Assembly: GCF_018143015.1 (NCBI RefSeq) | Contig: NC_054742.1 | Coordinates: forward strand, 54,693,195-54,757,194 | DNA length: 64,000 bases | Direction of reading: 5' to 3' | Source: Lytechinus variegatus | Lineage: Eukaryota; Echinodermata; Echinoidea; Temnopleuroida; Toxopneustidae | Shown here: piece after piece, positions 45,646 to 59,000 of the stretch | Layout of the letters: every line of letters starts with the position of its first letter | Position numbering within the stretch: position 1 is the first letter of the stretch | Program-made: the position numbers and the translations under genes | Notes under the pieces: model-generated | Told to the model about the DNA's origin: nothing | Seen by the model: the letters and a program-made list of their open reading frames with translations, nothing else | Databases searched by the model: none

Positions 45646-47523
45646 AGAACCCTTCTATTCAAAACAAAAATGAATACAAAACTTATAGAAATAGACTAAC
45701 CAATACAATTCATGCTTCTCGCAAATTATATTATTCCGAGAGCTTTACAAAGTCAAATCATACATGAAAGCAACATGGGAGATTATAAATGATTTGATTG
45801 GCAAGAAACCCAAAATATCCCAAAGATAATTTCACAGCTCATAATCTTGCGATATATTCAGAAGATGTTGCTGATACCTTTAATTCCTTTTTTGTTAACT
45901 TAGGACCCTCCTTGGCAAACAAACTTGACAGAACTGATGAAATTTTGGAAAATTTCTTCCCACACCCATTAACTCTTCTTTATTCTTTAACCCAACAAAT
46001 GTTCAGGAATTAATTGAAATAACAAAAATTCTCAAATCAAGCAAATCACAGGGAATTGATAGAATTAGTACTTCCCTTCTTAAGCAGATCATACACTATA
46101 TTGCCTCTCCTTTGTGTCATATTTTTAATATGTCAATTAGCACTGGAATATGTCCTGATTCCCTAAAAATTGCAAAGGTAAATCCTGTTTTTAAAAAAGA
46201 CAATCCGCATGAAATAACAAATTACAGGCCTATATCTATTCTTCCCAGCATTTCCAAAATATTAGAGATTATTTACAATAGACTTTATAAGTTTCTAGAT
46301 ACTTTTCATTTTCTAAATTCTAACCAATATGGATTCAGGAAAGGACATTCGACTGATCAGGCGTTAATACAAATATACGATAAAATTACAAATGCAATGG
46401 CAAATAAAGAACATATAATAGGCATATTCATGGACTTAAGCAAAGCCTTTGACACTCTTGACCACCAGATATTACTTTAAAAACTTGAAAATTATGGAAT
46501 TCGCGGAATTACACTATCTTGGTTTAAGAGTTATTTGTCCAATAGAAAACAATATGTAATTCACAATAATATTCCTTCTGATTTTCAGTTAATACAATGC
46601 GGAGTTCCACAAGGATCAATCCTAGGCCCTTTGCTCTTTTGATATATATTGATGATTTGACTTCTGTAACACCTTTATTATCATATGTATTATTTGCAGA
46701 TGACACCAACATTTTTTGTTCACATAATAGCTTAGAAACTTTAGTAGATATAATTAACCGTGAATTACCAAAACTATCTTTGTGGTTTAAGTGTAATAAG
46801 CTTTCACTCAATATAGATAAAACAAACTTTATATATTTCAAGCATACACACTTACATGGTAACGAATTTCCTTATGATATTAACATAGACAATATTCCTC
46901 TCAAAAGGAAAAGAGAAACAAAGTTTTTAGGTGTCACAATAGATGAAAATTTAAATTGGAATGAACATGTACGTTGTATAACTACTAGTATTTCTAGAAA
47001 CGTTGGTATACTTTACAAAATGAAGAACATAATTCCACATACAACTCTTGTCATACTATACAATTCATTAATATTGCCTTATATATCGTATTGCAACATA
47101 GTTTGGGCAACATGTGCAAAAAACTAAAATCAATACAATATACTTATTACAGAAAAAGCAATTCGAATCTGTACTGATTCCCAATATTTATCACACAAAT
47201 CCATTATTCCATAAACTAAAGACTCTAACAGTACTTGATATAAATACTCTTCAAAGCTTACTATGTTTAAGTACGTAAATAACATGCTGCCACTTTCATT
47301 CCACAATTTTTATACTCTGAATACATCTATTCATTCATACCCTACCCGTAACTCTTCAAATTTCCATTTAATTAACCCCAAATTGCTTATTGCGCAGAGA
47401 TCCATAAGACACCATGGTCCAGATTTGTGGAACTCTCTCCCAGAGCCTGTTAAACAATGTTCGTCATTTCATTCATTTAAGGCAAACGTTAAATCTATGT
47501 TATTATCAGAATACTTGAAGTAA
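45646..47523 (+). pseudogene. LINE reverse transcriptase region, copy 2
   Basis: It lacks the copy 1 TAG. It reads through NPVFKKDNPHEITNYRPIS, the QYGFRKGHSTDQ motif and FMDLSKAFDTLDH, then stops at a TAA near 46478. The FADDTNIF motif is in the frame 46597-47127, which follows a one-base loss near 46639. The C-terminal HHGPDLWNSLPEPVK segment is at 47263-47523. Confidence 0.78.
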
Positions 47524-48102
47524 AATTTCTGTGTCGTATCCTTTTTATCGTGAGTTTATTCCTCCTTCGATTTAGTCATTACCACCATGACCAATATCTT
47601 CATCAAGACCATCATCATCTCCATGGCCTTCATCTTCATCATCAACATCATCATCATATCACCGTCACCCTCAGATATTTGAAAATATATGCCCATTCTG
47701 CTTTATAATGTATTGAATAATTAAGTTAGTATAAGTTTGGGATTGTCATTTTTTTCAAGCAATCTGCTTATGATGACAATCCTTCTTCTGCAAATTGTGA
47801 ATATCATATAGTTAATCATTTTTGTCTGGAATTATCTTTTTAGTACTCTTTATTTATAATTCATGCCAAAAATGCTAACATATTATGTTTATAATGTAAT
47901 GAAAATGTATTATACGAATGTTATGGATGCAGAAGAAAACAAATCAAATCAAATCAAATATCTAAATCTGCTTCCAAGCTGAAGCCAGCAACTAACTGCC
48001 GTGTATTCTTTCTTTAAAAAGCAAGTGCACAACTAGTTACCAACAATGCACATAGTATTTCTATATCCATTTATTTGCATGCAGGGTAAAAGAGCATTGT
48101 CA

Positions 48103-48694
48103 ATTAAAGGTCAAGTCCACCCCAGAAAATGTGGATTTTAATCAACAGAGAAAAATTAAAAAGAATAACGCTAGAATATTCATCAAAATTAGATATAAAA
48201 TGAGAAAGCTATGATATTTTAAAATTTTACTTATTTTTTTTTCACAAAGCAGTTTTATGCACATCTCAGCGAAATGCAAATGAGAGAGTTGATGGTGTTC
48301 CTCACTATTTTTTTTTTATTGTTTGAATTATCATTATTTCAAGTTTTACACATTTTACAAGGATCAGTTTGACTGAACCATAAAGGTTAAAATAATTGTA
48401 ATTCCCCATGTTTATGGATGAACGGAGAAAACTTGTTTTACCTTCCAATAAGGGAAAATGATATTTCATACAATAAAATACAAAAGATACAGCGAGTGAG
48501 TGACGTCATCAGTCCCCTCATTTGCATACCGACCAGGATGTGCATATAACTGCTTTGTGAATAAAGAAAACTTAAAACTCTCACAAATTTCATGTTATAC
48601 ATCCGATTTTGATGAATTTTTCACTCTCATTCTTGTTGTATTTTTCTCTTTTTGTTAAATCAATTTTATTGTTGGGGTGGACTTGTTCTTTAAT
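48103..48694. mobile_element. Foldback element, copy 2
   Basis: Counterpart of 20689-21280 with the same inverted ends; one change in the right end (GACTTGTTC for GACTTGTCC). Confidence 0.74.
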
Positions 48695-48795
48695 TAAGTA
48701 CCTTGCTCACGGGCATAGGTGCCGCGGCCGGGGATCGAACCCCTGACTTTCCATGTATGGCAGGCGCCTAAAACCACTCGGCCGCATCACCGTGT
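48695..48795 (-). mobile_element. tRNA-derived SINE head, copy 2
   Basis: Counterpart of 21281-21381. The A-box and B-box segments are kept; one base is lost near CATGTATGGCAGGCGCC and one gained before the B box. Not a functional tRNA gene. Confidence 0.68.
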
Positions 48796-49895
48796 ATTCT
48801 TGAAGGCTTTGAGAAATATGAAGCTCAATATATACATGTTATGTATGTTATACAATTTTATATTTAAAATATCGGTTGGTAACCATTACTGTCTTGATAA
48901 AAGCCCATACGAATGTCTTAACATTATTTTAAAAATCTCTTAAAGAGGGCTGAATATATAAAACTGCAACATTATAAAAATGTTATACATCATAATCTCA
49001 ATAACATGCAAATTAATTTCTTTGCCTGTAGGTACATTAAAGATTATAATACTTGCAGAAAAAGACAAAGTTCAATACATCATATCCATTTTTTTTATTT
49101 ATAAAGCAGAAACGATTTCTGCAGTCTGTACAATAGGCCTTCATATAATGTATGCTGTTAACACTAGAATTAGTCATACCCGTTGAAAAAAAGCAGGACG
49201 ATTTTTTTCCTGAAAAGGAAATAAAAGCCCATTTTGTATCGTTTGTAGCTGTCTTTACAAATGAATGTGTTCTATGTTTTCACCTCATTTTGGCATTAAA
49301 AATGAATTGAGTCATTTGTTCAAATGCACAGATCCTCCTCGCCATTCATAGCATTGGTGATATAGACCTATTATTTTTGTTATAAGATCACAAATTGGAA
49401 AAAAAAACAACAATCCAATATTTAGTATTAGTACTGAAAGTGGTATTTCAGTTTTTAATGTAAATTTAACTGTAGGTGATCGGGTATGTTATCTCTTTGT
49501 TGGAAATACAGTACTATTATCATGAACATATAGTGTTCTACGATATTTTTGTTTAATCCCGGTAATATTTATAAGAATGAACAGAGATTTGCGTCACACT
49601 TGGCTACCGATATGACTAATAATTCATGTTATAATGTCTGTTATTTCGGACAAATCTGAATACCATACAACGCTAGCAGATAAATCTCTTAGAAAGTAAA
49701 CTAATAATCGGAGTGCAGTTTTACCAGATTCAAAATCTTGGGAAGATTTTGGAGTATCACCAGAAAGTATAATTTTTTTACTACCTCATTCTCAAGAAGG
49801 GCACAATATATCTCTATGTTCCCGAATTCGTCCTACGCTGTAGGATGAAAAAAAACCTCTCTACACGAGCATTTTTTGGCAACGGACCTCTCGTC
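48796..49895 (-). other. 3' flank of gene 3
   Basis: Counterpart of 21382-22483, expected to hold the gene 3 3' UTR. No coding feature seen. Confidence 0.35.
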
Positions 49896-50003
49896 TCACT
49901 CGTGAAACGTGTTGAACTCTGATGTTTGCTGTCCATTAATGTGAGATGGAGATACGTAGCCATTCATCGGCATGCAGTAACTGGCATTGGAAATTGCCGA
50001 TAC
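49896..50003 (-). CDS. Gene 3 C-terminal coding exon
   Basis: A 108-bp exon, 36 codons including TGA at 49896, with a long pyrimidine tract and CAG acceptor. The phase 0 junction with CGG|GTACGT gives VSPAGNR followed by [10 protein letters not shown]. It contains GYVSPS and ends in NTFHE. Protein identity with the gene 2 copy at 22484-22591 supports a real exon. If the intron is retained, the frame instead ends about ten codons later at 50514. Confidence 0.65.
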   Translation of the reverse strand, partial: VSAISNASYCMPMNGYVSPSHINGQQTSEFNTFHE

Positions 50004-53000
50004 CTGTTACAAAAAGAAAGTTAAGGAAAAAGATCATCGAAATATAAACATTTTCGTGAATGTAACTTGACCTGAATGAGAATGAGAAATGCAATCATTT
50101 CATAAAGCTAAAAAAGCAGTTAAAGCTCATAGGATTTCGTGGAAAAGGGAACAGGGGCAGTGGGCTAAACCACATAAAAAAATGAAATAATTTTTTACGT
50201 CAAATGATTTTTTTCCAACCCAACCCGGGTACCCATTTTACATTCTAATCATAAATGGAAAATTAACATATACAACTCTGAGAAATGTCCCATCAATAAC
50301 GTTCTCTCTTTTTCTTCAGCTCGTTGTAGAGGTGCCCCTACTATTTCATGTGGCCCCCACACTTTAAAGATTAGATTGCCTTTTGTGGGGACAATATTTC
50401 TTACTTGAAAGAGCTCCTATTCCTCTCACAATTATCTGATAATTTCCTCTTAAATTCATGTTACTTGTGCCCTTTCCGTTCACTCTCAAATATCATTTTG
50501 GAAAAAAATATGTTTATTCAACTGCAAAATTATTGTGACGTACCCGATTCCCAGCGGGGGAGACACGGAAAATCTCTGTGGCGTATGCTGGACTGTTTAG
50601 TTTTTCATTGAGTTTTACATATTCACCACCACCACCCATTGAGGACGGGTCCAATTCTATATAGCTTCCCCTACATGCCCCGTCGTCTATCGTGTCGTAG
50701 TAGCTAGGTGGGGGATCGGGTCGGTCTGGAGGAAGTGGTGGAGGAAGAGAACCGTTGCTTCTCGGGAAATCCAATCCTTCTTGGTACCGATCAGCGTTTG
50801 GTCCATTCTCTTGGATTAGTCCGTTTTGGGAGCACGCCGGAGAGACGGCGTGTGACAAAGTCCCCGTTTGCTTCTGACTTCGGTAAACCACCACACCAAC
50901 CAGGAATCCGATGATGAAAAAGGCCATTACGATGCTGACACTCAGTGCGATAATGAGTACATCGGGATCCTTCGATTCTCCTGTGTTTGTGCCATCTGTT
51001 GAGAAATGTTTGTTGAAATCTAATTATCCATCTGTCATCTAATAGCATGAATAGCGTGATCGAACAACTAAACGAAATCGAAAATGAAAAAAAATATCGG
51101 TAATATTATAACCAGGCCGCGGATGAAATGTTTTAGAAATATCGCACAAATAGAGATTATATTACATTCATAATATAGATGTTTTTTGTGTATAGCATAA
51201 GTAATGTCTCAATAGTAAAAATAATTATAGCGATTGATTGCACTAAAACTGTACAGGTGTCCGCAGTGTGGAATAGTGTTTACACTAAAAACATCTGAGC
51301 ATTAAACATTGTGACTCAAATCTTCAAATAAGTCCACGATCTGAACACACTGCGAACACATTTGAACACATTGTGAACACGCTGTTGACACACTGAACAT
51401 AATGGGCACACACTGTGAACACATCGGGGACACGCTGTGAACACATTGGAGACACACTGTGAACACATTAGGGACACACTGTGAACACATTGGGGACACA
51501 CTGTGTACATGCTGTTGAGACACTGAACACAATGGGCACACACTGTGAACACATTAGGGACATACTGTGAACACACTAAGAGCATACTGTGAAAACACCA
51601 CAAACACACTCTGTTCTTTCCTGCAGGATAGACATCAAAATATCAGCGTCTGATATGAAAAGTGAAAAAATAATTATTTTCAAATCATTTGTTCACTTTT
51701 CTATATCCTGTGATGCTTACCGTTTACAGTAGGTGACATAGTAGAAGTTGGTTCTGAAAAAAGGATCGAATTAAGAAAAGCGATGCTGTAAAAATCCTTG
51801 AAAATCAAGTAATATCATACATACACTGCATCAAAACTGTGCTTTCGATAGTTTCGGTTAATGTAATAAAAAAAATCATATCATTTTATCCATCATACAG
51901 CTGTGAATTAATTTTTTAAAAATGGTCTAAATAATTAGGGACAGGGTTATACACAAACTTAGCTTTTGTTTTAACAACACTGGCAGAATTCAAGTTTATT
52001 TATGAAAATGAAAAACCTCATGTTCATGCTTGGACCTCGTTTTTTTTAGATCTCGAATTTTTCCTCAACACGACAAACTTTTTTTTTCAAATTATTGTCA
52101 ATAACTTATCACTGCCTGGAATCGTAGTATAGGGAGAAGGAATAAGACATTTTAAATAGCAGTGTTTTTTTTTTACACCTCTCCAGCATACCCACAATGT
52201 CAATAATGCCTTCAATGGTTCCTTACCACTGCGAGTTGTAGTCTTTGAAGTTGCGTCATGCGTTATGAAATCTGAAATCGAATGAAAAACTAATTCGGTT
52301 ATTTTGTCTCAATCTCTCCCCCCCTCTCTCTCACCTTTTCTAACTTTCTTCACCCCTCTCCGGAGGTGGATTTTCAAATACATGACTGTACTAAAGAGTT
52401 TTTGCACTGAGAAGCAGAACGCTTCCAAGAAAATAGTAAATTTATCGTCAAATGCCCTTCATGACAATAACCAACAAATAACTCTTTGTCGAAAAGTGAT
52501 GATTCCATATAGCAGTTTCGTCCTGGATTTCATGGACAACGACATCATTTTGCAATTCTTTGTGGGCTCCAAAACTAAGGAAGGACTGCTTCCGTTCACC
52601 AACTTTCGAAAAAGGCCTCACAGCTGTTCATTGTCATTTGAATTTGACAGGCATTTTTAATACATTTACTCTGTTCTAGACATGGTTGTAAAGTATTCGT
52701 TCTGCGTGGCGGTGCGAATACTCGCTACTTACACACAAAGGCACTAATTACACTTACACCTTTCTACTACATTCACGACAATTTGTAACGAGTTTGAGTT
52801 CGTTTTGATTGCAAGATCGGTATTTAAACAAATTATGCAATGTGTCATGAAGTTGCAATTAACTACACTTCAGTGTCATATCCACATACCTGTTACATCC
52901 GTTGTCTGTGTTGTGATCGTCGTAATGTCAGCTAAAAAAAACACATAATCATGAATGTCTTTAGAATTCTTAACGAGACTTTATCTTTATGGTGTTGCCT

Positions 53001-56000
53001 ATTCCTAATACAAATGTAATTAATACAATTACATGGATAGTACAGACTGGGGATATTTATATCTTGATAAATAGAGTAAAATTGTCAGAGCAAAATACTG
53101 AAAATTTGATCAAAATCGAATAACAAATAACGAAGTTATTGAATTTTAAAGATTTGCATTATTCCGGGTAAACAGTTTTAGTCGTGTCTTCATGAATTTA
53201 CATTAGGTGGGCTGATGATGTCACATCCCCACTTGTTCTTTTTTATTTTATTATATGAAATGAAATAAGGTTTATTTAAAATAAAATCTACCAAGAACTA
53301 AAACAATTGGATTGACAACTGATTAAGTTCATTGGTTATTTATTTCAGCATCATGGAGACACATAATTTACACATGTATGAAAAAAAAAATGTAACAATT
53401 ATGATTTCATGTAATAACATAAGAAAAAGGAAAGTGGGGAATTGACATCATCAGCTCACACAATGAATATTCATGACGATGTGCGTATAACTGTTTTTCA
53501 CAAAATACTGATAAACTTTAAAAATTCAGTAACTTCGTTAGTTGTTTTAACCAATTTTGATGAAATTTTCAGCATTTTCCAAGTCCTTTGGAAGCCCATA
53601 GAGACATAATTCATAATTGTGATATGCGCTATACAAGAACTTTTTATTATCATTATCATTTTGCTTTGTGAATTTTACTCTATTTATTTAGATATAAATA
53701 TTTTCTGCCTGGACCTTTCCGTTAAATCGAGTGACAACAACAAGCGGATCAGCAGTATATACCCTCAACATTTCATTCATTGTCATAAGGCTTATTGTGA
53801 ACCCTTATCTCCCATCGTCGATGATACATGGAAAATAGTCATTTCAACACCAGTATGAACTATAAATAAATTGTCAATCCAAAATTTACTGGCTTGAGTC
53901 ATCACATTTGCTTATCGCGTCTGGTCGGGCAGTCGTTAAACCCGAAGATTCGTGAAAATGTTAAATTTCCGAAACGCCGGGTCCAGTTTACCCTATCATT
54001 CGAGAGAAGTTAAGCTAAATTCCCGAAAATTCGGGTCCAATTTACCCGATGTTCTATTAGAATTATAGTCGGGTAAACTGGACCCTACGTTTCTGGAATT
54101 AGGGGCCCCGTTTTCTCGAATGGTCGGGTTACGAGATTTTTCTACTCGATGTGATGACACAAGCCAATTTACTTAAAATCTTTCAAGATAATTATGCAAG
54201 TATGGCAACAAAGTTTTAAAAAAGTGTGAAGAAAAACATTTATGACGAATGTTAGGACTACGAAACCTTTTCCTACCTGTAGTTGAGCTATCCGTCGTCT
54301 GAATCGGCCTTTGTGTGGTAATTTCTGTTTTGATAATAGAGTAATACTTGTCAAATAATAATTCTAGTATTAATTGTAGTAGCATAATAGTAATATAATT
54401 CTAGTAATAATTGTGTAAGTATAGTTTTTCGTTTGTCTTTTTGCAAAATTAACGCAGTAAACGCAATTGAATTCTAATTATATCGATGTCAAAAACTCTG
54501 TCAGTACTACAAGACTCAATTCTAGTCAAATTTGAAAAAAAAAAATTTAACAAAGTTTACAAGAAAAGCATTTTTTTTAAATTATGTGTCAGCCCATCTC
54601 ACACCTCAAAATATGTCGGTCTTTGTAAAAGAGTTTCCGTCATATAGTTTTATCAACACATATTTAAGCTAACAGAAAATATGCCATAGATGCTTATCAA
54701 CTTGGATTTCGGTGTGTAAGATAAACAAATGATGATGAAACGGGTATGATATCTTGCTTTCAGACAAAGATTTAACTTTGACCCCTTTCAAAGTTATATC
54801 TTGATAAATAGAGTAAAATTTTCAGAGCAAAATACTGAAAATTTGATCAAAATCGAATAACAAATAACGAAGTTATTGAATTTTAAAGAATTGCATTATT
54901 CCGGGTAAACAGTTCTAGTCATGTCTTCATGAATTTACATTATGTGGGCTGATGATGTCACATCCCCACTTGTTCTTTTGTATTTTATTATATGAAATAA
55001 GGTTTATTTAAAAAAAAATCTACCAAGAACTAAAACAATTGGATTGACAACTGATTAAGTTCATTGGTTATTTATTTCAGCATAATGGAGACACATAATT
55101 TACACATGTATGAAAAAAATGTAACAATTATGATTTCATGTAATAACATAAGAAAAAGGAAAGTGGGGAATTGACATCATCAGCTCACACAATGAATATT
55201 CATGACGATGTGCGTATAACTGTTTTTCACAAAATACTGATAAACTTTAAAAATTCAGTAACTTCGTTAGTTGTTTTAACCAATTTTGATGAAATTTTCA
55301 GCATTTTCCAAGTCCTTTGGAAGCCCATAGAGACATTATTCATAATTGTGATATGCGCTATACAAGAACTTTTTATTATCATTATCATTTTGCTTTTGAA
55401 TTTTACTCTATTTATTTAGATATGAATATTTTCTGCCTGGAACTTTCCGTTAAATCGAGTGACAACAACAAGCGGATCAGCAGTATATACCCTCAACATT
55501 TTATTCATTGTCATAAGGCTTTTTGTGAACCCTTATCTCCCATCGTCGATGATACATGGAAAATAGTCATTTCAACACCAGTATGAACTATAAATAAATT
55601 GTCAATCCAAAATTTACTGGCTTGTGTCATCACATTTGCTTATCGCGTCTGGTCGGGCAGTCGTTAAACCCGAAGGTTCGTGAAAATGTTAAATTTCCGA
55701 AACGCCGGGTCCAGTTTACCCTACCATTCGAGAGAAGTTACAGCTAAATTCCCGAAAATTCGGGTCCAATTTACCGATGTTCTATTAGAATTATGGTCGG
55801 GTAAACTGGACCCTACGTTTCTGGAATTAGGGGCCCCGTTTTCTCGAATGGTCGGTTTACGAGATTTTTCTACTCGATGTGATGACACAAGCCAATTTAC
55901 TTAAAGTCTTTCAAGATAATTATGCAAGTATGGCAACAAAGATTTTAAAAAGTGTGAAGAAAAACATTTATGACGAATGTTAGGACTACGAAACCTTTTC

Positions 56001-59000
56001 CTACCTGTAGTTGAGCTATCCGTCGTCTGAATCGGCCTTTGTGTGGTAATTTCTGTTTTGATAATAGAGTAATACTTGTCAAATAATAATTCTAGTATTA
56101 ATTGTAGTAGCATAATAGTAATATAATTCTAGTAATAATTGTGTAAGTATAGTTTTTCGTTTGTCTTTTTGCAAAATTAACGCAGTAAACGCAACTGAAT
56201 TCTAATTATATCGATGTCAAAAACTCTGTCAGTACTACAAGACTCAATTCTAGTCAAATTTGAAAAAAAAAAATTTAACAAAGTTTACAAGAAAAGCATA
56301 TTTTTTTAAATTATGTGTCAGCCCATCTCACACCTCAAAATATGTCGGTCTTTGTAAAAGAGTTTCCGTCATATAGTTTTATCAACACATATTTAAGCTA
56401 ACAGAAAATATGCCATAGATGCTTATCAACTTGGATTTCGGTGTGTAAGATAAACAAATGATGATGAAACGGGTATGATATCTTGCTTTCAGACAAAGAT
56501 TTAACTTTGACCCCTTTCAAAGTTATATCTTGATAAATAGAGTAAAATTTTCAGAGCAAAATACTGAAAATTTGATCAAAATCGAATAACAAATAACGAA
56601 GTTATTGAATTTTAAAGAATTGCATTATTCGGGTAAACAGTTCTAGTCATGTCTTCATGAATTTACATTATGTGGGCTGATGATGTCACATCCCCACTTG
56701 TTCTTTTGTATTTTATTATATGAAATAAGGTTTATTTAAAATAAAATCTACCAAGAACTAAAACAATTGGATTGACAACTGATTAAGTTCATTGGTTATT
56801 TATTTCAGCATCATGGAGACACATAATTTACACATGTATGAAAAAAAATGTAACAATTATGATTTCATGTAATAACATAAGAAAAAGGAAAGTGGGGAAT
56901 TGACATCATCAGCTCACACAATGAATATTCATGACGATGTGCGTATAACTGTTTTTCACAAAATACTGATAAACTTTAAAAATTCAGTAACTTCGTTAGT
57001 TGTTTTAACCAATTTTGATGAAATTTTCAGCATTTTCCAAGTCCTTTGGAAGCCCATAGAGACATTATTCATAATTGTGATATGCGCTATACAAGAACTT
57101 TTTATTATCATTATCATTTTGCTTTGTGAATTTTACTATATTTATTTAGATATGAATATTTTCTGCCTGGAACTTTCCGTTAAATCGAGTGACAACAACA
57201 AGCGGATCAGCAGTATATACCCTCAACATTTTATTCATTGTCATAAGGCTTTTTGTGAACCCTTATCTCCCATCGTCGATGATACATGGAAAATAGTCAT
57301 TTCAACACCAGTATGAACTATAAATAAATTGTCAATCCAAAATTTACTGGCTTGTGTCATCACATTTGCTTATCGCGTCTGGTCGGGCAGTCGTTAAACC
57401 CGAAGGTTCGTGAAAATGTTAAATTTCCGAAACGCCGGGTCCAGTTTACCCTATCATTCGAGAGAAGTTAAGCTAAATTCCCGAAAATTCGGGTCCAATT
57501 TACCCGATGTTCTATTAGAATTATAGTCGGGTAAACTGGACCCTACGTTTCTGGAATTAGGGGCCCCGTTTTCTCGAATGGTCGGGTTACGAGATTTTTC
57601 TACTCGATGTGATGACACAAGCCAATTTACTTAAAATCTTTCAAGATAATTATGCAAGTATGGCAACAAAGATTTTAAAAAGTGTGAAGAAAAACATTTA
57701 TGACGAATGTTAGGACTACGAAACCTTTTCCTGTAGTTGAGCTATCCGTCGTCTGAATCGGCCTTTGTGTGGTAATTTCTGTTTTGATAATAGAGTAGTA
57801 CTCGTCAAATAATAATTCTAGTATTAATTGTAGTAACATAATAGTAATATAATTCTAGTAATAATTGTGTAAGTATAGTTTTTCGTTTGTCTTTTTGCAA
57901 AATTAACGCAGTAAACGCAACTGAATTCTAATTATATCGATGTCAAAAACTCTGTCAGTACTACAAGACTCAATTCTAGTCAAATTTGAAAAAAAAAATT
58001 TAACAAAGTTTACAAGAAAAGCATATTTTTTTAAATTATGTGTCAGCCCATCTCACACCTCAAAATATGTCGGTCTTTGTAAAAGAGTTTCTGTCAGGTT
58101 TGAAACTGCAGAGCTAAACTTTACAGTAATATATCTCGTTAAGATAAGATACATGATAATCATGATGATTTATAGGATGGAATTTTTCAATGTAAATAAA
58201 ATGAAAAATATCCAATTTTTTTTTAATATTATTGATGATTTGCCTATGAGAGAGAGGTTTTTATACATGTCTTGGAATTTGTCCAAAGTTCTTACAGATT
58301 AAACTGTCATAGATCCAATGAATAACGCGATACGTTTTATATAGTTTTATCAACACATATTTAAGCTAACAGAAAATATGCCATAGATGCTTATCAACTT
58401 GGATTTCGGTGTGTAAGAAAAACAAATGATGATGAAACGGGTATGATATCTTGCTTTCAGACAAAGATTTAACTTTGACCCCTTTCAAAGTTGTACGACA
58501 TCCGTGTCGAGTGTTATCGTTGGTAATTATTTGATCAGGTAACAAGTTTTGAAAACAAAGTGAACAGTAAAAGATAAAAAGATAATTTTACCAGATCAAT
58601 AACTGGGATTACGTGAGAGTGATTCATAACATAGCTTTATGAAGAGGGTATTGTGCGTTCAGAAAATTATTGAACTTTATCCTCGTGTATTGTTAGCAAA
58701 TGTTAGGCATTAAACAAGTTTTAAGAATACAGTGCAATATTACACTTTAGTATTAAACATCAAAATCGGGGATTGAGTCAGAAGATAAAAGATAATATTC
58801 ACAAGTTACTTGTATATTGGAAGGGACTCCCGTGTGCAGGTATTTACAATATTTAACCCCCCACCCCCGCCCCGCGCCGAGATATCAATAATCATAACTA
58901 TGCAGCGGGGTGGGGGGGGGGGTAAGTTTCCACGCTCATAAATTTTCAACAACAAAAAGTATATACAATACAATGTAATGTGGAATATTCAGATAGAGAT

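Larger units (their letters stand above)
44600..47960 (+). mobile_element. CR1-group LINE, copy 2
   Basis: Paralogous copy of 17185-20548 at the same intergenic position, with the same 3' AAATC-repeat end and a shortened CAT microsatellite. Its lesions differ from those of copy 1, so both decayed independently after duplication. Confidence 0.78.
53058..58493. repeat. Three tandem ~1.73-kb units amplifying a stalk exon in gene 3
   Basis: Units start at about 53058, 54796 and 56523. The two internal junctions are the same: CCTTTCAAAGTT runs directly into ATATCTTGATAAATAGAG. Each unit holds a foldback element, the hairpin-rich element and one 48-bp stalk exon. The first two units share a deletion (GAGTTTCCGTCA joined to TATAGTTTTATC) that the third lacks, so they are the youngest pair. 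Confidence 0.8.

Noticed and set aside
51302..51609. Cys/Val/His-rich minus-strand frames
   Set aside because: They are translations of a 22-bp minisatellite.
52304..52660. 118-codon plus-strand frame
   Set aside because: It starts in a CT-rich simple sequence, the copy 1 equivalent is frameshifted, and it resembles a dispersed repeat.
53058..58493. CRISPR-like array of repeats
   Set aside because: The units are 1.73-kb direct duplications in a eukaryotic intron, with no short regular repeats and spacers.
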